This document shows, in pieces, positions 56,333 through 64,000 of a stretch of 64,000 bases of DNA. This DNA is from Marinobacterium_A aestuariivivens (GTDB taxonomy: Bacteria; Pseudomonadota; Gammaproteobacteria; Pseudomonadales; Balneatricaceae). The notes below the pieces were generated by a model, which saw only the letters and a program-made list of their open reading frames with translations, ran no database searches and was not told the origin of the DNA. Position 1 is the first letter of the stretch. The number at the start of each line of letters is the position of its first letter. A program made the translations under genes and the position numbers. Location of the stretch: positions 4,154,001-4,218,000 of the forward strand of contig NZ_JBHSWE010000001.1 of the NCBI RefSeq assembly GCF_042661465.1, given 5' to 3'.

Positions 56333-57886
56333 CCCTGAAAAACTGCCTTCTGAATGCATCAGCGCTCTTGTCCGCCGGTCGCATTTTTAATGCACCACGA
56401 CAAGGTGGCGTTCAAGCGGCAAGTGCTATTCGGTCCTGACCAGTTTTCAGCCCGCTCAGCATAGCGCTGAGCGCCGATTGCAGCAGCAGACGGTATTTTT
56501 TCGGGGCACAATAAAGCCACCGCAGCAGCTTGCGCAGATTCTGGCCGCAGGCACACAGCAGTACATTGAACGCATCGCCCAGCGCGCCTTTCAGGAAGCA
56601 CCGTCGCATCTTGCCATCGGATTTCAGGTGGCCGATGACCGGCTCGACACTGTTGCGTCGCCGCATCCAGCGCTTCTCCGACTCCGGCACGCCGCGCTTC
56701 TGACCGGCGATGATCACCTGCACATCGTCCACGCCTGAGCCCTTATAGCCACGGTCGACGAAGCAGAACGCCGGCTTGTGGCCTGACAGCGTTTCCACTT
56801 GCTGCAACTGATCTGCCAGCGTATGGCCGTCGTACGGATTGCCCGCATAGCTGCGGGCGCCGACGATGGATGAACGACTCTTTGGCGGTGACCGCGATGC
56901 TGGCCTTGACGCCGAACTCGTAGCGTTTGTGGGCCTTGCCTTTGGCGATACATTCAACGGCCGGCTCATGCAGGCTGTACAGCTTGTTTTTGCTGTTGCG
57001 GCTCTGGACCAGCAATTGCCTGGCTTGGCGTAGACAGACCTGCTGTTTGTCGCTCAGCACCAGCCCCTGGGCTTCGACCTGGCGCTCCAGATCACGTACC
57101 ACACGCCCCAGAAAGCCCTTCACTTTCTTGATCGCCTTCTTCATGCGTTTGTACTGCTTGGCGTGCCCGTAACGGCCGATCTTCGGCATCAGCTCAGCGC
57201 AGGCCTTGTCGTAGGTCTGCCGCAGCGTGAGCTTTAACTCGTGTGCGACACCGACCAGTTGCTGACGCGCCTTGTGATAGAGCTTGGCATCGGTCGGGAA
57301 GGTGATATTCTTCTCCTGCACCGTCGTATCCACGACCACCCGCTTCAGGCTCGAGGGCTTGATCACCTTCAACTTTAGGCCGGCGTTGATCGTCTCGGTC
57401 AGCAGCCATTCGCAGCCTTCTTCGCCCAGCTGCTGCCGCCATTTGACCAGGCTGGTCGGGTGGCAAGGCAGGTCGTGCTGGAAGAACGTCTCGCCGCAGA
57501 AGTACTGGTAATACGGCGACTCCAGCCACTGCGCCAACAGCGCTTCGTCGGACAGGTTGTGCAGGTGTTGCAGATACAAAAGCCCCGCCATCAGCCGCGA
57601 CGGTAGAGCAGCCGCGCCGACCGGCGCGAAGTGTTGCCCAAGTTCCCCATCAAGCCGGTCCCAGTCGATGACCGCTGTCAGCCGCACCAATGGATGGGCC
57701 GGATTGACGATGTCTTCCAGGCGCGGTTTGAACAAGTCACTCTGCGGTTCGTGGATCTTCTTCTTGGGCTTCATAATTCGACGATTCTGCAACTTTTTGG
57801 GCTGTCAGGCGTGAAAACAAAGGGTTTCACCTGTTCGAAGCACAGTATGGTCCATTATAAATCAATGAGTTGCGAGTTTTTCAGGG
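56333..57886 (-). mobile_element. IS5/IS1182-type insertion sequence, copy 1 (1554 bp)
   Basis: Terminal inverted repeats CCCTGAAAAACT (56333) and AGTTTTTCAGGG-type sequence ending at 57886. The interior holds a DDE transposase in two frames. No target duplication is seen: the flanks (GTAGTCGT and CCGACGAA) differ, and the sequence to the right is an IS1595 remnant that is not present on the left. Confidence 0.85.
56412..57792 (-). pseudogene. IS5/IS1182-type transposase, frame broken
   Basis: The N-terminal part (56743-57792; MKPKKKIHEPQSDLFKPRLEDIVNPAHPLVRLT..., DUF772-like) and the C-terminal part (56412-56969; IVGARSYAGNPYDGHTLADQLQQVE..., with DRGYKG and the E-containing NSVEPVIGHLKSD) belong to one DDE enzyme of about 450 residues. 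The break is a tandem CATC in TTCATCCATCGTC near 56868-56876: removing four bases gives KESFIVGARSYAG. The second copy at 62801 has the same break. Confidence 0.85.
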
Positions 57887-57887
57887 C

Positions 57888-58295
57888 CGACGAATGAGTG
57901 TGGTTGACGGCTTCAGGTCGCAGCCGATCGGTGATTGGGCGCAGCGTCACCTGTTCAATGGTAGCACCGTCCTGTCCGATGGCCTGGCGTGCTTCAGGGC
58001 CACGAAAAAGGCTGACTGCGAACACCTGTGCTTTGTCGTGGGCGGCAAGTTGGAACTCCTGGATCATAAAGCCTTCAACTGGGTTAACACTATGATTGCG
58101 AATGTAAAAAACTCGCTACGCGGCAGCTGCCACTCGATTGGTTCAAAGCATTTACCCCGGTATCTGGCGGAGTTCTGCTATCGGTTCAATAACCGATTTG
58201 ATCTGCGTGCCCTGTTGCCCAAGCTTGGCCGCCACGCGGCCAGAACACCGCCCATGCCCTACCGACTGCTAAAAATCGCTGAGCTTTATGGCTAA
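57888..58295 (+). pseudogene. IS1595-family transposase, C-terminal fragment
   Basis: Reads VVDGFRSQPIGDWAQRHL..., LLDHKAFNWVNTMIANVKNSLRGSCHSIGSKHLPRYLAEFCYRFNNRFDL and RTPPMPYRLLKIAELYG, the C-terminal DDE_Tnp_ISXO2-like part of IS1595 transposases. The N-terminus is missing; it begins right at the IS copy-1 boundary. It is a different subfamily from the IS1595 element at 59903. Confidence 0.8.
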
Positions 58296-58304
58296 TCAGG
58301 AAAT

Positions 58305-58793
58305 TTATTGTTTCGGCGTCCTAAATGTCCACCATAAGTTTTCACCCCAATAGTCAGCAGCTCTTTTTGGGACTGGGATAAGTGCTACTTGGAAATCGTA
58401 GGTGGACCAAGGACCTATTTGAATCCCAGAACGCCTTCTAACTGACCAGATATATACAGTATTCGGAGATAATTCTTTCTCAACCTTGTGGCTGTTTTCA
58501 TTGAGACCTTCCCGATAATAAATTTCACTCCCTCTTATATAATTATTTATACGGCTACCTGTATCCTTTATTCCATAGTAAATAATCAGATCGTACTCTG
58601 TTCTGATATTGTCCATAGATTTCCAAACTAGTCTTGGCTGGAGGCTATCAACGGTTTTTATATATCTTCTGCCAAGGTTTGTAAAATTACTCGGCGACAC
58701 TGGCTCTACGCCATGATATTGATGTAAAACACATGAGGAAAGTAAGAATATGGAAAACGCTACTGAAAGTATTAGCGATGGTTTAGCTTTCAT
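58305..58793 (-). CDS. Orphan lipoprotein with a fibronectin-III-like region
   Basis: A 162-residue protein with lipobox FLLSSC (Cys21). The middle resembles a fibronectin-type-III fold (PRLVWKSMDNIRTEYDLIIYYGIKD ... LSPNTVYIWSVRRRSGIQIGPWSTYDFQVAL), the consensus x-W-x5-YxxxI and LxPNTxYxWxVR. It is AT-rich compared with the core chromosome and flanked by insertion-sequence remnants, so probably acquired. No specific function is recognisable. Confidence 0.75.
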   Translation of the reverse strand: MKAKPSLILSVAFSIFLLSSCVLHQYHGVEPVSPSNFTNLGRRYIKTVDSLQPRLVWKSMDNIRTEYDLIIYYGIKDTGSRINNYIRGSEIYYREGLNENSHKVEKELSPNTVYIWSVRRRSGIQIGPWSTYDFQVALIPVPKRAADYWGENLWWTFRTPKQ

Positions 58794-58911
58794 CTTTTAC
58801 ACTCCAGTCATATTCTTTTCTTAAAGAATCGATTTTATAGCTGCGCAGATATCTTGTAGTTTAATTTTTTTGTTAGACTGTTTAAATATACTGCGAGATG
58901 ATTTTATGCTT

Positions 58912-59592
58912 TCACCTCTTGCGATGAATTATCATTAATTTTTTAGATACTTCTCCTTCAATATTTGGAAATGTTTTTTTGAGCCACTCAAAATCCTGAT
59001 CTATAGCATCGTCTATTTGCATGGTTGCTTTCTTGCCAATAATTTTAATGATTAGTCTTCCTAAATACATTGTAGGCTGTGATTTTTGTATCGTAAATCT
59101 AGCATCAACGTGAATTAATTGCCGGCCATGTGGTCGAGAAGAATATCCTTCTTCGTATTGTATTATCGAATACTGTCCTGCCGGAAGTTTCCAAGTGAAA
59201 GCTATTGCGGCATTTGGACTTGAAAGATCCTTTGTACGTTGTAACGTAACTCCGGAAGAAGTCGACAAATTCGCCAATAGAACGTATGCATTAGAACTGT
59301 ATTCTTTTGAAAAGCTGCCCACTACTTGAATGCTGCCAAAAACAATGGCTTCGTTAGTTGAGCTAGGTGAATTCGGGGAATTCTTGACGCTCTTCGTCGC
59401 TCCACAACCGGCAATAATAAGTACTAAGACCAGTATGAAATATTGGGCAATCTGGGCTATTGATATAATAAAATTTTTATAAATACTTTTTATTCTAAAG
59501 CAAAAAAGTATAGATGCAGTTGTGCTATACAACCATGTTGAAATATTTCTTGTTATTGCGTAATGAGAAAATAAAGGCGCTTTTTTTAGCAT
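58912..59592 (-). CDS. Orphan lipoprotein, unrecognised
   Basis: A protein of up to 226 residues with a lipobox-like LVLIIAGC about residue 62. The 5' part before it (MLKKAPLFSHYAITRN...) is probably not translated or the start is misplaced: no ATG lies close to the hydrophobic stretch IAQYFILVLVLII. The mature part has beta-rich sequence (GSIQVVGSFSKEYSSNAYVLLAN, WKLPAGQYSIIQYEEGYSS, GRLIIKIIG). It is AT-rich. I do not recognise a family. Confidence 0.55.
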   Translation of the reverse strand: MLKKAPLFSHYAITRNISTWLYSTTASILFCFRIKSIYKNFIISIAQIAQYFILVLVLIIAGCGATKSVKNSPNSPSSTNEAIVFGSIQVVGSFSKEYSSNAYVLLANLSTSSGVTLQRTKDLSSPNAAIAFTWKLPAGQYSIIQYEEGYSSRPHGRQLIHVDARFTIQKSQPTMYLGRLIIKIIGKKATMQIDDAIDQDFEWLKKTFPNIEGEVSKKLMIIHRKR

Positions 59593-59902
59593 TAATAACT
59601 AAAATGTGCCACGCTTTTTGGCTCGTGAATCTCTGATCAAATGACCAACTTGGCGAGAGCTTGTAAACGCCAACTCCTGTAGCAAGCAGTATGGAGTTAA
59701 TATCCTTTGCCGATGTTCTGATCAGGAAGAGTGTACTGTAGGTAGACATGGTACTGTCTCCATCTGTCCCGTAGTATCGTCGGGTCCCGTTGAAATAAAA
59801 CCGTCACTTCCTCCGACAACAATGTAGATGAGACAGTCTATGTAGACCACGATATTACTCCTAAAAATAGTTCAAAAACCGACCAACTTCACAGCTCATT
59901 TA
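59593..59902. other. AT-rich intergenic stretch
   Basis: About 310 bp with no supportable gene. Short open frames here have no recognisable domain. It separates the orphan lipoprotein from the IS1595 element. Confidence 0.5.
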
Positions 59903-60947
59903 GGCTATGTTCGGCTCTATTGTTGAAGCTCATCTACACTTCATAAAACCCCAGCAATAGCCGGAGGTCTCCCATGAAGCAGGGTGAGTTTGGCCAGCTG
60001 ACGGCCGCTGTCGACTCGCTAAGCCCCAGTCAGCGCCACCTACTGCTTGAGCTGTTGCAGCATCCAGAAGCGATTCCCGCGATCATCGAGCATCTGGAAC
60101 AACAGCTGCAATCCCAGCTCAGATGCCCCCACTGTGACCATAATCAGATCTATCGCTGGGGCACCCTTAAGGGAATACAACGCTACCGCTGCCGGAGTTG
60201 TCATAAGACATTCACGGCCCTGACCGGCACGCCGTTGGCGCGACTGCGCAAGCGCGAATTGTGGATGGACTACGCACAATCCATGCTCAATTCCGAGGTG
60301 TTGCGGACCGCCGCCGCCCGTTGCCATATCCATCTGACGACGTCATTTCGCTGGCGCCACCGATTTCTAGAGCTGGCGGATACCCTCAATGCTGAGGCCC
60401 TCAGCGGCATCGTCGAAGCCGACCAGACGCTGTTCCGCGAGTCCTTCAAGGGGCAGCGTAAGATCCCTCAGCGCAGCGCGCGCAAACGCGGTAATGCCGG
60501 TAAAAAGGAGGCAAAGTGGGTGCCGGTACTGGTGGCGCGTGACCGCAGTGCCGGCAAAGCCGACATTGTGCTTGACCACTTCACGCTGAAAAATGTCGAA
60601 CAGCACCTGCTACCACGCTTGAGCCCGGATATTGTGCTCTGTACCGACGGCCACCTGACCTTTGAGACACTGGCTGCCAAACATCACCTCGCGCATCAGG
60701 TGATCAATGCCAGCGCCGGCGAACGCCTGAAAGCACCTGCCTTTCATATCCAGGGCGTGAACAACTATCACCAGCGCCTCAAAGGCTGGATCCAGCGATT
60801 TCATGGTGTCGCCACCAAATATCTACCGCATTATCTGGGCTGGTAACGCTGGTTTGATCAGCATAGAGCGAAACTGAACCAACCGTTTGATTTTATGACA
60901 GATTTAATCATGACCGAGAATTATCAACATTTAGCCCGAACATAGCC
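59903..60947 (+). mobile_element. IS1595-family insertion sequence (1045 bp)
   Basis: Inverted ends GGCTATGTTCGG (59903) and CCGAACATAGCC (ending 60947), extending to related inner bases (TGTTGA/TCAACA). It contains one transposase gene on the + strand. Flanking eight bases (CTCATTTA and GGGGCGGG) do not match, so there is no visible target duplication. Confidence 0.85.
59974..60945 (+). pseudogene. IS1595-family transposase with premature stop
   Basis: The first 290 codons run to a TAA at 60844-60846; translation would then continue in frame as RWFDQHRAKLNQPFDFMTDLIMTENYQHLART to TAG 60943-60945, the expected C-terminus of the family. N-terminal zinc-ribbon LRCPHCDHNQIYRWG...YRCRSCHKTF is followed by the DDE region (EADQTLFRESFKG; LCTDGHLTFETLA; NNYHQRLKGWIQRFHGVATKYLPHYLGW). 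A single nonsense change at the Arg codon between W and RW would explain the stop. Confidence 0.85.
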
Positions 60948-61127
60948 GGGGCGGGCGGTGGAGTAGCCTGCCGCCGGACTTAAGACCGAGGATTGCTGCA
61001 CGAATTGCACAAATCAGTTTACCGCCTGATTGCTCCCCGGCGGGGCGTCCTGCCCCGCATTGGCGTTAGTCGAAGGTGCCGGGCTGCAAGTTGCTCTGAG
61101 TCTCAGTGCAGCCTGTCAAATCTTTGC
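60948..61127. other. Intergenic stretch
   Basis: A GC-rich stretch with a hairpin CCCCGGCGGGGCG...GCCCCG and no gene; it may terminate the minus-strand gene at 61128. Confidence 0.4.
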
Positions 61128-62049
61128 CTAGGGAACGATGCAAATTGAGTCCGTGCCGTCAAATTCAGTGCCGTCCAGCAACAGGCCGGTCAGCGTGGCG
61201 ACTTCGACATTGGGAGCCCAGTACGCAGTGTCGTCTGCATATTGACACACCAGATCGATAAAGCCATCGCCATTGACGTCTTCCATGCCACATTGTGGGG
61301 TTTCGTTTACTTTTTCCCGCACCGCCAATCCCGCGAAAACCAAACTACGGACGTCAACGGAATTTACATCAAAGGTATCGCTGCCCAAAATCGCAACCGG
61401 GATGACGCCACGGTCATTAGTATTTACGCAATTTGGGTCACTTCCCGGTTTGATATCGATTGACAACGTAATGGGGATGGGGTCGTCGCTAATCAAAGCA
61501 ATATTATCAATACCTGTAATCTCAAAAGGCACAAAATTATTGTAGTACTCCATGAAAATTTTTACTTCAGTCACATCGGTTAGAATTGACTCCCATGTTC
61601 CTGTATTGACGGTCCAGTCAGCCTCGTTGATTGGTGCGCTGATAGTTTTCCAGGGTGTGGAGGGATCGGGGGGGGCCAAACCAATCGGCGTCACCTCCGG
61701 GCCCGCTAATAATAATATGATGCGTAGCTATCAGGAAAACACTGCCGGTTGTAAAAATATTGGAATCATACGTCAACTCCGTCACGCCAAGGGACAACCA
61801 GTCTCCCAAAAACGCAGCGGGCGCAAAGACTTGCATGCCGCCGCCTTGATCCAAATTGTCATCGGCACGAATATAGCCGCCGGGATTGCCCCCAGCCGCT
61901 TCCCAACTGAAAGCAGGATCTTGTATGGGGTTCCATGTCCAGCCATCTGTATCTGAATCAAACGTGCTTTTGGCAATTTCAACAGCGGGTATGGTGTTAG
62001 AAAGTAACAATAAGATAATGGGAAGAGTGAAGAATCTGTGTGCATTCAT
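61128..62049 (-). CDS. Secreted laminin-B-like protein with a C-terminal EF-hand-like 'IDIKPGSDPN' module, one frame lesion
   Basis: About 306 residues repaired. A Sec signal (FFTLPIILLLLSNTIPAVE) precedes a laminin-B-like domain (STFDSDTDGWTWNP... to ...VKIFMEYYNNF..ITGIDNIALI). The C-terminal module IDIKPGSDPNCVNTNDRGVIPVAILGSDTFDVNSVDVRSL... has MEDVNGDGFIDLVCQY, a Ca2+-loop-like DxNxDGxxD, and ends LLDGTEFDGTDSICIV. The break is in an eight-G run on the + strand (61668-61675); one base fewer (or two more) gives GPPDPSTPWKTIS. Extracellular; function unknown. Confidence 0.78.
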
Positions 62050-62538
62050 TGTCTTCTCCAGCTTCGTCGGTTTTGTTATTGTGCTATAGGGGCCCCTCCT
62101 GTAGTGGCGCTCGGCATACGTGACTATATTGGAACTCGCTTAAGTTGATGCATAGCCCACACCAAAAAAAGTAAAGTGCTGAATATCATGGTATTGCATT
62201 CGGATAATGCATACATTTATATATCCAGGTGTTACATGACGCTATCAGAGTAATGATCTCAAAACGAAAATTGCCCGAAAAACAGATGGTTACGTCTGTC
62301 AGTATATCGATACAGCTTCACACGGAGGTGTACAACAGTTAACGGAAACGAGGTGCCTTCGACGGATCAAGGACCGCTTTTTGCCGATGTGACTCTCTTC
62401 GTTGCCTCGATCAGTTCTCGGATGGCAGGTCGCGTACCGACTCGAAGTCGAGATTTATTTGGTAATATCGGAAATAACGGCAAATGCAGTACTTCGAATC
62501 TTCTGGAAACGAAGATCTGGTGACTAACGACTGTGGAT
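62050..62538. other. Intergenic stretch with no recognised gene
   Basis: About 490 bp with no supportable coding sequence. The short minus-strand frame at 62367-62588 overlaps the IS30 remnant and has no recognised domain. Confidence 0.45.
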
Positions 62539-62724
62539 TCAACCGATTGATGCAACACATTGGGCAAAACGTTCTGCGGGTGTTTCATAGTCTAGTGTCT
62601 TTCTGGGGCGTTCATTCAATCGCTTTGCCACAGCATTAAGTTTCGCCTGCGAGTATGTCGAGAGGTCTGTGCCTTTTGGAAAGTACTGCCTCAACAACCC
62701 GTTGGTGTTCTCGTTAGTCGATCC
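62539..62724 (-). pseudogene. IS30-family transposase, C-terminal fragment
   Basis: The sequence GSTNENTNGLLRQYFPKGTDLS and LNAVAKRLNERPRKTLDYETPAERFAQCV is the last about 60 residues of IS30 transposases, including the catalytic-Glu region (NENTNGLLRQYFPK). Upstream coding is interrupted by the IS5/IS1182-type copy beginning at 62723: the GGA TCG codons abut its TCAGG end. Confidence 0.88.
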
Positions 62725-64000
62725 TGAAAAATAGGCTTCAACAGGCATAAGCGCACTTGTCCTCCGGTCGCATTTTGAACGCATCACGACAAGGTAGCGT
62801 TCAAACGGCAAGTACCTTTTGTTCCTGTCCTGTTTTCAGCCCGCTCAGCATAGCACTGAGCGCCGATTGCAGCAGCAGACGGTATTTTTTCGGGGCACAA
62901 TAAAGCCACCGCAGCAGCTTGCGCAGATTCTGGCCGCAGGCACACAGCAGTACATTGAACGCATCGCCCAGCGCGCCTTTCAGGAAGCACCGTCGCATCT
63001 TGCCATCGGATTTCAGGTGGCCGATGACCGGCTCGACACTGTTGCGTCGCCGCATCCAGCGCTTCTCCGACTCCGGCACGCCGCGCTTCTGACCGGCGAT
63101 GATCACCTGCACATCGTCCACGCCTGAGCCCTTATAGCCACGGTCGACGTAGCAGAACGCCGGCTTGTGGCCTGACAGCGTTTCCACTTGCTGCAACTGA
63201 TCTGCCAGCGTATGGCCGTCGTACGGATTGCCCGCATAGCTGCGGGCGCCGACGATGGATGAACGACTCTTTGGCGGTGACCGCGATGCTGGCCTTGACG
63301 CCGAACTCGTAGCGTTTGTGGGCCTTGCCTTTGGCGATACATTCAACGGCCGGCTCATGCAGGCTGTACAGCTTGTTTTTGCTGTTGCGGCTCTGGACCA
63401 GCAATTGCCTGGCTTGGCGTAGACAGACCTGCTGTTTGTCGCTCAGCACCAGCCCCTGGGCTTCGACCTGGCGCTCCAGATCACGTACCACACGCCCCAG
63501 AAAGCCCTTCACTTTCTTGATCGCCTTCTTCATGCGTTTGTACTGCTTGGCGTGCCCGTAACGGCCGATCTTCGGCATCAGCTCAGCGCAGGCCTTGTCG
63601 TAGGTCTGCCGCAGCGTGAGCTTTAACTCGTGTGCGACACCGACCAGTTGCTGACGCGCCTTGTGATAGAGCTTGGCATCGGTCGGGAAGGTGATATTCT
63701 TCTCCTGCACCGTCGTATCCACGACCACCCGCTTCAGGCTCGAGGGCTTGATCACCTTCAACTTTAGGCCGGCGTTGATCGTCTCGGTCAGCAGCCATTC
63801 GCAGCCTTCTTCGCCCAGCTGCTGCCGCCATTTGACCAGGCTGGTCGGGTGGCAAGGCAGGTCGTGCTGGAAGAACGTCTCGCCGCAGAAGTACTGGTAA
63901 TACGGCGACTCCAGCCACTGCGCCAACAGCGCTTCGTCGGACAGGTTGTGCAGGTGTTGCAGATACAAAAGCCCCGCCATCAGCCGCGTCGGTAGAGCAG
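62723..64000 (-). mobile_element. IS5/IS1182-type insertion sequence, copy 2 (runs off the window)
   Basis: The left end CCTGAAAAATAGG matches copy 1 except in the subterminal bases; the transposase interior is almost identical. It is inserted in the IS30 remnant. The right end is outside the window. Confidence 0.85.
62801..64000 (-). pseudogene. IS5/IS1182-type transposase copy 2, frame broken, partial
   Basis: The C-terminal part (62801-63358) and the N-terminal part (63132 onward) lie in different frames, with the same CATC duplication as copy 1. Only a few substitutions are seen against copy 1: DRGYKG context F to Y, Ser to Thr in ALPSRLMAG, and the last residues GQEQKVLAV versus GQDRIALAA. 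Confidence 0.85.

Noticed and set aside
56141..56389. Plus-strand open stretch encoding LAAFLDCFSNIDDSDLNEKIELSLEAG
   Set aside because: No start codon, no recognised family, and it runs into the insertion-sequence end. It may be a gene remnant, but I cannot support it as a gene.
59525..59749. Minus-strand frame of 74 codons upstream of the orphan lipoprotein
   Set aside because: It overlaps the neighbouring frame, lacks a Shine-Dalgarno and has no recognised domain.
62367..62588. Minus-strand frame of 73 codons beginning MKHPQNVLPNVLHQ
   Set aside because: It is the alternative frame of the IS30 remnant end plus non-coding sequence.

Overview
The window reads as a high-GC gammaproteobacterial chromosome. 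Gene content and gene order resemble Pseudomonas and marine Oceanospirillales/Pseudomonadales: a tusA-like end, perM, bcp, dapA, bamC and purC form one conserved block, and psrA-like, nagZ, csiV, mfd, gap, nqrA-F, apbE, nqrM and sthA form another. A complete Na+-translocating NADH:quinone reductase (Nqr) cluster together with an NhaB antiporter suggests a salt-adapted organism. The lineage is inferred from gene order and was not tested by any search.

Layout. 1-6.4 kb: perM, bcp, dapA, bamC, purC and a 2-hydroxyacid dehydrogenase. 6.6-9.5 kb: rluA, rlmD and cobS on the minus strand. 9.5-14 kb: a YbiB/TrpD2-like protein, a Tat-exported MepK-like peptidase, a CPA2 antiporter and a MATE pump. 14-20.4 kb: nfuA, lon, HU, tRNA-Asp followed by two degenerate tRNA-Asp copies, and ppiD. 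20.8-28.1 kb: a Yej-type peptide ABC importer, a small membrane protein and mltD. 28.2-35.5 kb: gloB, a SAM methyltransferase, rnhA, dnaQ, nhaB, nudC, an SCP2 protein and sohB. 35.5-39.6 kb: a psrA-like regulator, a YkuD enzyme without signal peptide, nagZ, an MscS channel and csiV. 39.6-53.9 kb: mfd, gap, nqrABCDEF, apbE, nqrM and sthA. 54-64 kb is accessory: two AHSA1 proteins, a monooxygenase-like protein, an RlpA-like protein, then an AT-rich insertion-sequence-ridden island with two orphan lipoproteins and a secreted laminin-B-like protein.

How the genes work together. NqrA-F pumps Na+, ApbE flavinylates NqrB and NqrC, NqrM matures the complex, and NhaB would exploit or balance the Na+ gradient. 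NagZ and the leaderless YkuD enzyme look like a cytosolic muropeptide-recycling pair. RnhA and DnaQ form the usual coupled DNA-maintenance pair.

Two patterns cut across the window. First, about 15 one- or two-base frame lesions in 12 otherwise well-conserved genes all fall in homopolymers, mostly G or C and nearly always as missing bases; six lie in C-runs followed by TGG. This looks like a sequencing or assembly artefact, so these genes are annotated as probably intact. Second, arrays of 7-base units containing TGA or TAA begin at, or within a few bases of, the stop codons of genes in six convergent gene pairs. Other dispersed palindromic repeats fill most remaining convergent gaps. No CRISPR array, prophage, integrase or recognisable defence system was seen.
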